Of a stretch of DNA of 64,000 nucleotides, positions 25,982 through 35,439 are shown in pieces. The position numbers were made by a program, and so were the translations under genes. The first letter of the stretch is position 1. Each line of letters begins with the position of its first letter. The notes beneath the pieces are model-generated. The model saw only the letters and a program-made list of their open reading frames with translations. It made no database searches and had not been told where the DNA came from. The stretch is taken from the NCBI GenBank assembly GCA_964566145.1, contig CAZMHN010000002.1, positions 10,452-74,451 of the forward strand, written 5' to 3'. Source of the DNA: CAZMHN01 sp964566145 (GTDB taxonomy: Bacteria > Patescibacteriota > Patescibacteriia > Veblenbacterales > UBA10138).

Positions 25982-28873
25982 ATGGTGAAGTTCCCCGAGC
26001 TCGAAGAGAAGTGGCTGGCGTACTGGAGGGAGCACGACGTTTTCGCAAAGACGCTGGCCAAGCCCGCACCTGCGGGTAATTTTGTTTTTTTCGAAGGGCC
26101 GCCTACTGCGAACGGCAAGCCAGGCATACACCACGTGCTGGCCCGCGCGTTCAAGGACCTTATTCCGCGCTACAAGACCATGCGCGGATTCAAGGTGGAG
26201 CGCAAGGCCGGCTGGGACACGCAGGGCCTGCCGGTGGAACTGCAGGTGGAAAAGGAGCTGGGGTTCAAGGGCAAGCCGGACATAGAAAAGTACGGCGTAA
26301 AGGAGTTCAACGAGCAGTGCAAAAAGGACGTGTGGAAGTACCAGGAGGACTGGGAAAAGCTTACTGAGCGCATGGGGTTCTGGCTCGACCTGGAACACCC
26401 GTACGTTACGTACGAACGTCCGTACATAGAAAGCTTGTGGTGGATTCTAAGCCAGGTGCACAAGGCCGGTTTGCTGTACCAGGATTATAAAGTTCTGCCG
26501 CACTGTCCCAGATGCGCCACGGCGCTTTCCTCGCATGAGGTAGCCTTGGGGTACAAGAGTATTCCAGATAAAGCGGTGTACGTAAAGTTCAAGATAAGGC
26601 CAGGACAGAACGTCAGCGATATTTTTACTACCAATGACAGTACATTCATTTTGTCATGGACCACGACACCCTGGACTTTACCAGGCAATGTTGCTTTGGC
26701 TGTAGGTGAAGACATTGAGTATGAGATATGGGAACAGAACGGCGATTATCTTATTGTTGCAGCCAAGTGCAGAGAGCAAGTTGGTATTGGTGGTAATCCA
26801 GAGACTCGAGGACCGCTATTGGGGAAGAGATTGGTAGGCTTACAATACGAACCATTGTTCGACATCAAACCTTTGCAGAACGACAAGTCGCACCGCGTAT
26901 ACGCCGCTCCATTCGTGACCACAACCGACGGTACAGGCGTGGTGCATACTGCTGTCATGTATGGCGAAGATGACTTCAATCTTGGTTCCGAGGTCGGCCT
27001 GCCCAAGTACCACACAGTGGACGAGAACGGCAACTTCACTGCCGACGTGCCGCAGTGGCAAGGCAAGTTCGTGAAAGATAAGGCCGTGGAGCAGGGGATA
27101 GTCGAGGACCTTAAGAGCCGCGGACTTCTTTTCAGCGAGGAAACGTACACGCACGACTATCCGTTCTGCTGGCGGTGCGGAACGCCGCTTTTGTACTACG
27201 CCAAGCCGTCGTGGTTCATAAAAATGTCAGCCCTGAAGGAAGAGCTCAAAGCCGGGAACGAAGCAATCAACTGGTACCCGGGGCATATAAAGTACGGCAG
27301 GTTCGGCGAATGGCTGGACGGCATAAAAGACTGGGCCATTTCGCGCGAGCGGTACTGGGGCACGCCTTTGCCCATTTGGCGTTGCACGGAGTGCAAGCAT
27401 GAAATTGTCATTGGCAGTGTGGCGGAACTTTCGGAAAAGTCCGGCGTAAAATTTACCAAGGATTTTGACCCGCACCGCCCGTTCATAGACGAAGTGTCCT
27501 GGTCGTGCAAACAGTGCGGCAAGGGTGAGGTGAAGCGCGTGCCTGAAGTAGCTGACTGCTGGTTCGATTCAGGCTCCATGCCGTTCGCACAATGGGGCTA
27601 TCCTCACGCGGAAGGGAGCAGTGACGCCTTAGCTTCGCACTACCCGGCGGATTTCATTTCCGAGGCCATAGACCAAACCCGCGGCTGGTTCTACACGCTT
27701 TTGGCCGTGGCCACGCTATTGAAAAAGGCAGGGGCTATCAAAGAAGTGCCGCCTTATCGGAACGTCATTTGCCTTGGGCACATAAACGATGCCAAGGGGC
27801 AGAAGATGTCAAAATCCAAAGGCAACGTCGTAGACCCATGGGACATGATAGGGAAGTACGGCATCGACGCGGTGCGTTTGCACCTGTACACCGTGAACCA
27901 GCCCGGGGAACCTAAGAATTTCGACGAGAAAGAGGTGGACGAGGTGGTGAAGAAAACTTTCCTCATCCTTATGAACGTGGTGACTTTCTACGAGCTGTAC
28001 AAAGGCAAGGGTGCCGTTCCGGCACAGGCGCCCGGCGCGGAGCACGTGATGGATAAGTGGGTGCTGGCGCTGTTGCAGCAGCTCACAAACGAGGTTACGA
28101 GCCGTCTGGAAGCCTATGAGGTCACCGAGGCCGGGCGCAAGCTGGCGGGATTCGTGACTGAACTTTCCACGTGGTACGTGCGCCGCTCGCGCGACAGGTT
28201 CAAGGAAGAGGGAGCGGACAAGCAAGCGGCGCTCGCGACCCTGGGCTACGCGTTGTCGACGCTGGCGAAACTGATGGCCCCGTTCACGCCGTTCGTGGCC
28301 GAGGAGGCGTACACGCGAGTGAGCGGTACGAAAGAGTCAGTGCATTTGGAAGTGTGGCCCGAGACAAAAGAGCTTACAGCCGAGCAGGGTGCCCTATTGC
28401 TTTCCATGGATGAAGCCAGGCACGTGGTGGAAATGGCCTTGGCGCAACGCGCCGCCGCAGGCATGAAAGTGCGCCAGCCGTTGCGCGCGCTTACCGTGCG
28501 GGGGGCGAACCTCTCGCCTGAATCAGTGGCCGTAGTGGCGGAGGAGGTAAACGTATTGAACGTTGAGCAGGAGGTCGGGCCTGAGCTTTCCGTGTCCCTC
28601 GACACCACCCTTGATGACGAGCTTACTGCCATGGGCCAGGTGCGCGAATTCACGCGGCAGGTGAACGCTCTGCGCAAAGCCAAAGGGCTTACCATAAAAG
28701 ACAAAGTGAACATGGTCGTACAGGCGCCAGCGGAACTGCGGGCGGCCCTGACGGCGCGCGAAGTGGAAGTTCTGCGCGCGGTCATCGCGTCGTCCGTAGT
28801 ATTCACGGATGAACCGCAAGAAGACCAGTTGGAAGTGGGGGAGAGTCAGGTGAGCGTCAGACTAGCGAAGTAA
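25982..28873 (+). CDS. ileS: Isoleucyl-tRNA synthetase
   Basis: Class I synthetase of 963 aa. The HIGH region reads EGPPTANGKPGIHHVLAR (39-55), the variant found in a subset of IleRS. KMSKS is intact near 608-612. An editing (CP1) domain with TWTTPWTLPGN-type sequence is present, plus cysteine pairs CPRC, CWRC, CTEC and CKQC that may bind zinc. The C-terminal anticodon domain is complete. recO starts on its stop codon (TAATG). Confidence 0.95.
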   Translation: MVKFPELEEKWLAYWREHDVFAKTLAKPAPAGNFVFFEGPPTANGKPGIHHVLARAFKDLIPRYKTMRGFKVERKAGWDTQGLPVELQVEKELGFKGKPDIEKYGVKEFNEQCKKDVWKYQEDWEKLTERMGFWLDLEHPYVTYERPYIESLWWILSQVHKAGLLYQDYKVLPHCPRCATALSSHEVALGYKSIPDKAVYVKFKIRPGQNVSDIFTTNDSTFILSWTTTPWTLPGNVALAVGEDIEYEIWEQNGDYLIVAAKCREQVGIGGNPETRGPLLGKRLVGLQYEPLFDIKPLQNDKSHRVYAAPFVTTTDGTGVVHTAVMYGEDDFNLGSEVGLPKYHTVDENGNFTADVPQWQGKFVKDKAVEQGIVEDLKSRGLLFSEETYTHDYPFCWRCGTPLLYYAKPSWFIKMSALKEELKAGNEAINWYPGHIKYGRFGEWLDGIKDWAISRERYWGTPLPIWRCTECKHEIVIGSVAELSEKSGVKFTKDFDPHRPFIDEVSWSCKQCGKGEVKRVPEVADCWFDSGSMPFAQWGYPHAEGSSDALASHYPADFISEAIDQTRGWFYTLLAVATLLKKAGAIKEVPPYRNVICLGHINDAKGQKMSKSKGNVVDPWDMIGKYGIDAVRLHLYTVNQPGEPKNFDEKEVDEVVKKTFLILMNVVTFYELYKGKGAVPAQAPGAEHVMDKWVLALLQQLTNEVTSRLEAYEVTEAGRKLAGFVTELSTWYVRRSRDRFKEEGADKQAALATLGYALSTLAKLMAPFTPFVAEEAYTRVSGTKESVHLEVWPETKELTAEQGALLLSMDEARHVVEMALAQRAAAGMKVRQPLRALTVRGANLSPESVAVVAEEVNVLNVEQEVGPELSVSLDTTLDDELTAMGQVREFTRQVNALRKAKGLTIKDKVNMVVQAPAELRAALTAREVEVLRAVIASSVVFTDEPQEDQLEVGESQVSVRLAK

Positions 28874-29622
28874 TGTCAACATTCGTTACAACCGGCTACG
28901 TACTGAACGTACGTCCGTGGCGCGAGTACGACAGGCTGTACACGGTTTTGACGCCCGACCACGGCAAGCTCGAGCTGGTGGCGGCCGGCGCCAGGAAGCT
29001 GTCTTCCAAGCTGTCGCCTCACCTGCAGCCTTTTTGTGAGGTGGAAGTTATGGTGGCGAACGGCCGGGCCCGCGGCCGCCTGGCTTCGGCCGTGGTGCGT
29101 GACGTGCTGGTTCCCGAAAGCGCGCGCGAACCGGCCACAGTGGCATTGGGACAGCTGATGCTGGAAGTAGCCAATGTCATGACGCGGGAAGGCCAGCACG
29201 AGGCGGAGCTGGCTTTGGTGTTGCGCCAGGGGCTTGAGGGTTTGAGCACCTTGCCCAAGGAGCCGGATACGTGGCGCCCGGCCGCCCACGGCCTGCTGGC
29301 CGCGTACCTTATAGGGGTTTTGAAGGCCACGGGGCTGGCCGTGCGTTTGACGCGCTGCGAGCAGTGCCACCTGGAACTCACCGAACCTACGGTGGTCAGT
29401 TGGACCGAGCACGGCTTTGCCCATGTGGACCACGTGAACCCGGGCGATACGACGGTGAAACTGGAGCCCGAAGTTCTGCGTTGGTTGCAGCAGGCGGTCA
29501 AGGAGATTCCGGAAACCGCCGACCCCCTGCCGCCGGCGGTGCTCACGTTCCTACTGGACCTGGTGTCGGGGCACGCCAATAGGGCACTCTCCACTCTGAA
29601 GGTGCTTCGTAGTATCCTGTAG
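28873..29622 (+). CDS. recO: DNA repair protein RecO
   Basis: The 249-aa protein has the N-terminal OB fold (TTGYVLNVRPWREYDRLYTVLTPDHGKLELVAAGARK) and a helical C-domain with a single CxxC (CEQC). The second cysteine pair of the usual zinc site is replaced (SWTEHGFAHVDH), so zinc binding is doubtful. RecO loads RecA with RecR in gap repair. The start codon overlaps the ileS stop, so it is translationally coupled to ileS. Confidence 0.9.
   Translation: MSTFVTTGYVLNVRPWREYDRLYTVLTPDHGKLELVAAGARKLSSKLSPHLQPFCEVEVMVANGRARGRLASAVVRDVLVPESAREPATVALGQLMLEVANVMTREGQHEAELALVLRQGLEGLSTLPKEPDTWRPAAHGLLAAYLIGVLKATGLAVRLTRCEQCHLELTEPTVVSWTEHGFAHVDHVNPGDTTVKLEPEVLRWLQQAVKEIPETADPLPPAVLTFLLDLVSGHANRALSTLKVLRSIL
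29613..29618 (+). promoter_or_regulatory. Possible -10 box for the gene at 29625
   Basis: TATCCT inside the end of recO, 6 nt before ATG 29625; weak match, similar geometry to the other leaderless genes. Confidence 0.35.
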
Positions 29623-29624
29623 GT

Positions 29625-31565
29625 ATGCCAAATACTGAAGAACCGTCGAACGTACGAGATATTGATGTGAATCAGGACCTCGAGCTTGATGCGGGGGCCG
29701 AGGAACCACGCGTTCAGACCAAGTCCGTACGACAAGCGGAAAAGGCGTTTTCGAAGTTCTACCATGACCGCGGTACGGAGGACCTGGCGCATGCCGTGAA
29801 GCGTTCGCGCAGACGCCGCGGCTGGCTCTATCTCACTTCCGCGCTCGGCATTCTCCTGGCCGCGGCCCTGGTGGCGCTTTACATGATACAGAGCGGCAAG
29901 GTGGGTAAGTTCGGCGAGGAGAACGTGCAGTTCGCACTGTCCGCTCCGGCTGAAAGCCCATCGGGGCAGGAGGTAGTGTTGGAATTGAGCTATGAGAACG
30001 GCCAGAATGTGGGGCTTAGGGACGTGGAAGTCACCATGCGTTACCCCGACGGGTTCACGTTCGCGTCAGCCGAGCCGTTGCCGGACAATACTGAAGGGAC
30101 GCGTTTCCGTTTGCGGCGCGTGGATGAGGGCGCTTCGGGCAAGCTCACTGTCCGCGGACAGCTCGTGGGTGAGGTGGGGGAGGAAAAGCGGTTCAGCGCC
30201 GTGGTCGATTACGAACCAGAGAACCTGAACGCCCAGTACAACAAAATCGTGAACGCCTCGGTCAAGTTGGTGGCGTCGGTACTGAACTTAGAGCTTGCGG
30301 GTCCTTCCCAGTTGCCGGCCGGAGGCCAGCCTCTGGTCGTCTCGGCCACGTACAAAAACAGCTCTACGAGCAAGCTTGAAAGATTGGCTGTGCGGCTTAC
30401 GTCACCAGGGGGCTTTGAGCTTGAAGTGCCTCAGCTTGAGCCGGTGCCCAACAGCCAGAGTACGTGGCGCTTACCGGACCTGGAGCCCAAAGCCGAGGGC
30501 AAGGTCGAGTTCAAGGGCACATTCACCGACGCGGCCACGGCCGGCGGTCAGGAACTCCGGGTGGCGGTTGGTCTCGTGAACGAGGACGGGAGCTTTACTG
30601 TGCAGGAGGAGAAGAACCATGCTTTCACACTGGTACGCTCCGCTTTCATTTTGGACCTGACGGTGAACGACGTATCACTGAAGAGTGCGGTGGATGCCGG
30701 GCAGGAGCTGGAATATCAGCTTACCTATGCGAATGAGGGTGAATTGCCGTTCACGAATATACAGCTCATTGCGAAACTCAACCCTGCATTCTTCGACTGG
30801 TCAACCTTCCGCGACGGATCGGGCAGTCGGGCCGACGCTTCAGCCGGGACCATTACCTGGACTTCGCAGGAAGTGCCTTCGCTCACGCACTTGAGTCCCT
30901 CCAGCCGTGGCGTGCTCCGGTGGTCGGTGCGCCTGAACGGCGCATTGCCGCAAGACGGCACCGGGGTTTCGTTCGTGAGCTATGTAGAAGCGACTGGTAC
31001 TCAAGTATTAAGCCCGGACAGGGAACAAGAGTTCACGGCCAAGTCCAATGACGTGGCCAGCCGCATCAATACGCGATTCACGCTGGATGCGCAGGGCAGG
31101 TACTACACCGAGGAGTTGGTGAAAATAGGTTCAGGGCCTTTGCCGCCGAAAGTGGGGGAGACTACCACGTATGTCATCCTGTGGAAGCTGGGCAACACCT
31201 CGAACGAGGTTGAGAACATAGAAGTGACAACCACCCTGCCTGAAGGCGTCAGCTGGACCGGACAGAGCACGGTGACCGCCGGGCAGAATCTTACTTTCAA
31301 TCCAAACACGCGTGAGGCGAAGTGGCAACTGAACCGTCTTCCGGCCGGTGCGGGTACGAGCTTTGCCAAGCCCGAAGCCACCTTCGAGGTCGCCATTACG
31401 CCTCAATCTGCGGACGCAGATAAGATATTGGTCCTCTCTAAGACCACTACCGCTACGGCCAAGGATACTTACTCCGAAGCCAACCTTATTGCCACCGCCA
31501 AGTTCATCACCACTGAGATAGATGACGACCTGGCGGCTCAGGGCAAGGGGATAGTGGTGAGGTAG
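29625..31565 (+). CDS. Membrane-anchored surface protein with DUF11/CARDB-like beta domains
   Basis: The 646-aa product has a cytoplasmic N-terminus of about 70 residues, with a helical segment RQAEKAFSKFYHDRG and a basic stretch RSRRRRG, one transmembrane helix (about 67-88), and a large extracytoplasmic part. This consists of about four beta-sandwich repeats (ENVQFALSAPAES..., VLNLELAGPSQLPAG..., SAFILDLTVNDVSLKSAVDAG..., TEELVKIGSGPLPPKVG...) with NVEVTTTLPEGV-type motifs, typical of DUF11/conserved-repeat domains. It is probably a surface protein. No catalytic motif was seen. Confidence 0.78.
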   Translation: MPNTEEPSNVRDIDVNQDLELDAGAEEPRVQTKSVRQAEKAFSKFYHDRGTEDLAHAVKRSRRRRGWLYLTSALGILLAAALVALYMIQSGKVGKFGEENVQFALSAPAESPSGQEVVLELSYENGQNVGLRDVEVTMRYPDGFTFASAEPLPDNTEGTRFRLRRVDEGASGKLTVRGQLVGEVGEEKRFSAVVDYEPENLNAQYNKIVNASVKLVASVLNLELAGPSQLPAGGQPLVVSATYKNSSTSKLERLAVRLTSPGGFELEVPQLEPVPNSQSTWRLPDLEPKAEGKVEFKGTFTDAATAGGQELRVAVGLVNEDGSFTVQEEKNHAFTLVRSAFILDLTVNDVSLKSAVDAGQELEYQLTYANEGELPFTNIQLIAKLNPAFFDWSTFRDGSGSRADASAGTITWTSQEVPSLTHLSPSSRGVLRWSVRLNGALPQDGTGVSFVSYVEATGTQVLSPDREQEFTAKSNDVASRINTRFTLDAQGRYYTEELVKIGSGPLPPKVGETTTYVILWKLGNTSNEVENIEVTTTLPEGVSWTGQSTVTAGQNLTFNPNTREAKWQLNRLPAGAGTSFAKPEATFEVAITPQSADADKILVLSKTTTATAKDTYSEANLIATAKFITTEIDDDLAAQGKGIVVR

Positions 31566-31580
31566 CCGGAAAAAGAAGCG

Positions 31581-31612
31581 CCCCCGTGCAGGTGTTTTTG
31601 CACGGGGGTTTG
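31581..31612. terminator. Bidirectional terminator between convergent genes
   Basis: CCCCCGTGCA (31581-31590) and TGCACGGGGG (31599-31608). On the plus strand TTTG follows. On the minus strand a T-rich tract (CTTCTTTTTC) follows. It serves the surface protein gene and the CDP-alcohol transferase gene that meet here. Confidence 0.8.
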
Positions 31613-31613
31613 T

Positions 31614-32345
31614 TCATGCTTGACGAGGGTTAAGGTGCCGCATGATGCTGCCGAGGGCGAATAAGTTTGCAACTACAAGTGAGTAGTTGCCCTCTTCATT
31701 CAACCCAACCAGGATCAATATGGCAGTAATTCCCTGCAGGCAGAACTTCGTTTTGCCAAGCCAATTGGCTTTTATTTGAGCACCACCCTGATACAGGCCG
31801 TGTTTTTTTGCCTGATAGAGCATAACAGCGAGGACCGCCAACGTGCCGTCAAGTATGAAGAAGGCAACGACATTTATGAGCCAGAGGCTCGGCAGGAGGC
31901 AGATCGCCATGCAAGCGGCGAAGATTTTATCGCAGCCGGCGTCTATGGCTCCGCCGAGTTCCGTGACCTGGTCCATCTTGCGCGCCAGTATGCCGTCGAA
32001 CAAGTCGCTGAATACAGCCCAGAAGACCAGCGTCAGGTAGCCGGCAAGGCCGACATCGTGGATGTAGAAGATGATGAAGAGGGGGCCGGCTATGGCGCGG
32101 CTGGCCGAAAGCAGGTTCGAGGTGGTAATGACGTTCGTATCAATCCAGTGATCGATTTTCTCGGACCAGGGGCGCGAGAGGGTCGCTATGGTCCTTTTGA
32201 TCCAATCACGCACAAGCCGGCGTTTTTCCGGGATGGGTATCATGAATTCGGCCAGGCGGCCGAGGAAGTTGTCCTTGGCGCGTAGCGCGCGCTCGGCAAT
32301 GGTTTCTGCGGCAGAGATGTAGCCAGTGAGGTCGGTCGTGGCCAT
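31614..32345 (-). CDS. CDP-alcohol phosphatidyltransferase family protein
   Basis: The 243-aa integral membrane enzyme contains the complete family signature D-x2-D-G-x2-A-R-x8-G-x3-D-x3-D: D114, D117, G118, A121, R122, G131, D135, D139. Such enzymes condense a CDP-activated lipid head with an alcohol, for example phosphatidylglycerophosphate synthase. An N-terminal extension of about 70 residues is helical and hydrophilic, longer than in PgsA. The substrate cannot be told from sequence. AGGAG precedes the start by 6 nt. It stands alone on the minus strand. Confidence 0.87.
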   Translation of the reverse strand: MATTDLTGYISAAETIAERALRAKDNFLGRLAEFMIPIPEKRRLVRDWIKRTIATLSRPWSEKIDHWIDTNVITTSNLLSASRAIAGPLFIIFYIHDVGLAGYLTLVFWAVFSDLFDGILARKMDQVTELGGAIDAGCDKIFAACMAICLLPSLWLINVVAFFILDGTLAVLAVMLYQAKKHGLYQGGAQIKANWLGKTKFCLQGITAILILVGLNEEGNYSLVVANLFALGSIMRHLNPRQA

Positions 32346-32443
32346 GGCGGACTCCTCAGTATGGTGGTGTTCGATTTTTTATGGACGATTTGTTACCACC
32401 CTAACTCGCATACCGCAGGTTGGTCAAGCGGGCTTTGAAAGCC

Positions 32444-32449
32444 TATACT
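32444..32449 (+). promoter_or_regulatory. -10 box upstream of the gene at 32477
   Basis: TATACT, 27 nt before ATG 32477. A short AAAGG (32472-32475 region) precedes the ATG. Confidence 0.5.
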
Positions 32450-32476
32450 TTAGTATGTGGAGAGAACATCAAAGGT

Positions 32477-32827
32477 ATGACGCTAGCGCTGAAGCAAACC
32501 TCCCAATTGTTCCTGGAGCTTTTGGCCGACCTGTGGCGGTTCCCGTGGTGGTGGTACTCGGGCGGCGCCAAGCTGGTAGGGCTGTGGTGTTGGAACGGGT
32601 TCTCGGAAACGAGGGCCAGGTTGGCCATCGGGCTCTTTGTCAGGTACCTGTTCACGCCCATGTACCAGGATTACACGATCCAGGGGCGGTTCATAAGTTT
32701 TTTCATGCGCCTGTTCCTGCTCATCGTAAAGCTCGTACGGCTCGCTTTTTCCGCCGTATGGCACGCGCTGGTGTTCCTAATCTGGCTCGTATTGCTGCCG
32801 GCGGCTATAGTCATCATTTTTGCGTAG
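32477..32827 (+). CDS. Small membrane protein next to ClpC-like gene
   Basis: The 116-aa product has an amphipathic N-terminus and Trp-rich segment (LLADLWRFPWWWYSGG), then MYQDYTIQGRFISFFMRLFLL and a long hydrophobic C-terminus that makes one or two membrane helices (about 68-116). ATG 32477 was chosen over an upstream TTG because it is the first ATG in frame after the -10 box. It lies 3 nt before the membrane-anchored ClpC-like gene, so the two probably act together. I know no function for it. Confidence 0.68.
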   Translation: MTLALKQTSQLFLELLADLWRFPWWWYSGGAKLVGLWCWNGFSETRARLAIGLFVRYLFTPMYQDYTIQGRFISFFMRLFLLIVKLVRLAFSAVWHALVFLIWLVLLPAAIVIIFA

Positions 32828-32830
32828 GTT

Positions 32831-35389
32831 ATGGCACGCGTCATTTGGAGCGAAATCTACACCCTGCCCCAGCTTGCATTCCGTAGGCTGCGCGTGTTCG
32901 TGTACCGCTTGACGGCCGTAGCGGCCATCGTTCTCGCGCTAATTTCAGCCGGCGTGTTCGTGCTTCAGGCCATGCCGCAGGTGGATGCGGGACACTGGAA
33001 CGTGCTCTTCCCGCCCGCCGCCGGCGCCAAGGCTTTTTGGTTCACCGTACTCGTAGCGGCTTACGCCTGGTACCGCTTGGAGCGTCAGCGCGCCTGGTTC
33101 CCAGAATTTCCGCATGACGCGCGGGGCGATGTGCGGGCGCACGAGCATTTGAGCGAAGAGGCTTGGCACGTGCTCGAGCAGGCGTATAGATATGCGGAGC
33201 GCCTTGGGCACCCCCAGGTCGATCCGGCCCACCTCCTGGCCGCGAGTTTGAAGTTCATGACCGGGCCCAGGGTTTTTGCCCGCTTAGGCGTGGACAGCGC
33301 CAAGCTTATTTCGGTGTTGCGTTCCGTTCTGTCCCAGCTCCCGCAGGGGTACGGTTCGTCCAGGCTGTCCGAAGCCAGCCGGGCGCTCCTTATCAAAGCG
33401 GCCGAGCTGTCTCTGAAGCGCAGGAACCCGCACGTGCAGGTGACGGAGATTATGGTGGCGCTGGCCGAGAGCGATTCCAAAGTGAAAGACGTGTTGGAAG
33501 AGTTGGCAGTGCCGCCTGACGCGGTGGCCAACATCACGGCCTGGTTCGCGCTTAGGCGCAAGCTGCTATCCAGGCGCCAGCGGCAGATGCGGCGGGCCGG
33601 GTACCGGCCGAAGCATGCGCTCGACCGTGCGTACCTGGCCGTATCCACGCCGTTCCTGAACCGTTTCAGCGAGAATCTGACTGCGGCCGCCGCCGGAGGT
33701 TACTTGGCCCCATGCGTTGGGCGCGAGAACGTGATAGATGAAGTTTACAGGCTCATTTCCGGGGGCCAGCGCGGCGTGGTTATGGTGGGGCCTTCGGGCG
33801 TAGGCCGCGGCATGGTGCTTCACGGCATAGCCCAAGACATGGCTTCGGACGACGTGCCGGAAGCCTTACAGGACAAAATTCTGCTGGAACTGTCCGTGGC
33901 TCAGCTCGTGGGCGGAGCGAACCCGGCCGAGGCCGGGGAACGGTTCCTGCGGGCCGTGAGCGAAGCCGCCCGGAGCGGCAATACGGTGCTGGCTCTGCAG
34001 GACGTGCATCAGCTGGTCGGCCTGGTCACCGGGAGCGGAGAAGGCCTGACCTTGGCAGACGTACTTTCGAACGTAGTGAAACAACACGGACTTACCGTTA
34101 TAGCCACGACCACTCCGGCCGAATGGCGCAAGACAGTGGAACCTTCCGGACTGGGGCAGTCCTTGTCGCGGGTGGAGCTCGGTGAATTGGACGACAACTC
34201 CGCCATACAGGTGCTGGAGTCGCGCGTGGGCGCGCTGGAACAGGAGCACGACGTGTTCTTTTCCTACGGCGCCCTGGCCGCGGCTGTGGCCCTGTCGAAG
34301 AAATACCTGCCTGACAGATATCTGCCGGAGAAAGCTATGGCGGTAATGGAAGAAGTGTCTGTGTACGTGCACGACCGGGCACCCAAGGGCGCTACCGTGA
34401 CAAGCGAGCACGTAGCCCAGGTGGTAGCGAATAAGGTGCACATCCCGCTGACGCAGGTAACGCAGAGCGAGAGCGAGAAGCTGTTGAATCTGGAAAGCAT
34501 TCTGCATCAGCGCATCATAGGCCAGGACGAGGCGGTGAAACTTGTGGCCGAGGCTTTGCGGCGCGCGCGCGTGAACCTGCGGGACCAGAAGCGGCCCGTG
34601 GCCTCGTTCCTCTTCCTAGGGCCCACTGGCGTCGGTAAAACGGAGCTTGCCAAAACCGTGGCCGGCGAGTACTTCGGCGGCGAGGAGCGCATGGTGAGGC
34701 TTGACATGTCCGAGTACCAAACGCAGGAATCTTTGTACCGCCTGGTGGGTGCCCCAGCCGGCGTAGGCGAGGAACGCGGACTTTTGACCGAAGCCGTGCA
34801 TAAGAATCCGTACACGCTCCTGTTGCTCGACGAAATCGAGAAAGCTCACCCCGACATTCTAAACGCGTTCCTGCAGGTGCTGGATGACGGACGTTTGACC
34901 GATGCTACTGGTCAGACAGTGGATTTCACCAGCACCATCATCATCGCCACTTCGAACGCCGCCACCCAGGACGTACAGGATCAGCTGGCCCGCCAGGTGC
35001 CGCTCGACGCCATACGCAAGGACCTTATGAAGGGCGGCCTGAAGCAGTACTTCAGGCCTGAGTTCCTGAACCGTTTCGACGCTATTGTTCTGTTCAAGCC
35101 GTTGACCCAGCCTGAGGTAGTGAAAGTGGCCGAGCTCATGCTTGGGAAGCTCTCCCGCGAGCTGGAAAGCAAGGGTGTACGCTTGCGAGCTACTCCGGAG
35201 GCCGTCCAGGAGCTGGCTGTGAAGGGTTTTGATCCGCTGTACGGCGCCAGACCCCTGCGGCGCGTTTTGCAGGACAACGTGGACAGCGCCCTGGCTTCAT
35301 ACATGCTTTCCGGAAAAATCTCCCGCCGCGATCTTGTAGTGCTGGAACCGGGCGGAGTGATACGGATTGAGAAGGCCCAGAGATTATAA
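32831..35389 (+). CDS. Membrane-anchored ClpC-like AAA+ protein with inactive first ATPase domain
   Basis: The 852-aa protein has two N-terminal transmembrane helices (about 24-47 and 67-82), a Clp-N-like helical domain (about 105-235), then two AAA+ domains. In the first, Walker A reads GPSGVGRG (320-327) with R325 for Lys, and Walker B reads LALQDVHQ (388-394) without the DE pair. The second is intact: GPTGVGKTE with K603, LLLLDEIEKAH, sensor and Arg-finger region FRPEFLNRFD. The (I/L)GF loop that docks ClpP is not visible. I infer a membrane-tethered unfoldase or disaggregase without ClpP. The co-transcribed 116-aa membrane protein precedes it. Confidence 0.88.
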   Translation: MARVIWSEIYTLPQLAFRRLRVFVYRLTAVAAIVLALISAGVFVLQAMPQVDAGHWNVLFPPAAGAKAFWFTVLVAAYAWYRLERQRAWFPEFPHDARGDVRAHEHLSEEAWHVLEQAYRYAERLGHPQVDPAHLLAASLKFMTGPRVFARLGVDSAKLISVLRSVLSQLPQGYGSSRLSEASRALLIKAAELSLKRRNPHVQVTEIMVALAESDSKVKDVLEELAVPPDAVANITAWFALRRKLLSRRQRQMRRAGYRPKHALDRAYLAVSTPFLNRFSENLTAAAAGGYLAPCVGRENVIDEVYRLISGGQRGVVMVGPSGVGRGMVLHGIAQDMASDDVPEALQDKILLELSVAQLVGGANPAEAGERFLRAVSEAARSGNTVLALQDVHQLVGLVTGSGEGLTLADVLSNVVKQHGLTVIATTTPAEWRKTVEPSGLGQSLSRVELGELDDNSAIQVLESRVGALEQEHDVFFSYGALAAAVALSKKYLPDRYLPEKAMAVMEEVSVYVHDRAPKGATVTSEHVAQVVANKVHIPLTQVTQSESEKLLNLESILHQRIIGQDEAVKLVAEALRRARVNLRDQKRPVASFLFLGPTGVGKTELAKTVAGEYFGGEERMVRLDMSEYQTQESLYRLVGAPAGVGEERGLLTEAVHKNPYTLLLLDEIEKAHPDILNAFLQVLDDGRLTDATGQTVDFTSTIIIATSNAATQDVQDQLARQVPLDAIRKDLMKGGLKQYFRPEFLNRFDAIVLFKPLTQPEVVKVAELMLGKLSRELESKGVRLRATPEAVQELAVKGFDPLYGARPLRRVLQDNVDSALASYMLSGKISRRDLVVLEPGGVIRIEKAQRL

Positions 35390-35391
35390 GG

Positions 35392-35423
35392 AAAAGACCC
35401 ATCTTTTCGGATGGGTCTTTTTT
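35392..35423. terminator. Bidirectional terminator after ClpC-like gene
   Basis: AAAAGACCCATC (35392-35403), loop TTTTCG, GATGGGTCTTTT (35410-35421), T-run to 35423. The A/T flanks also give a T-run on the minus strand, serving the convergent PlsC-like gene. Confidence 0.9.
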
Positions 35424-35439
35424 GGCGTACAGCGGAAGA

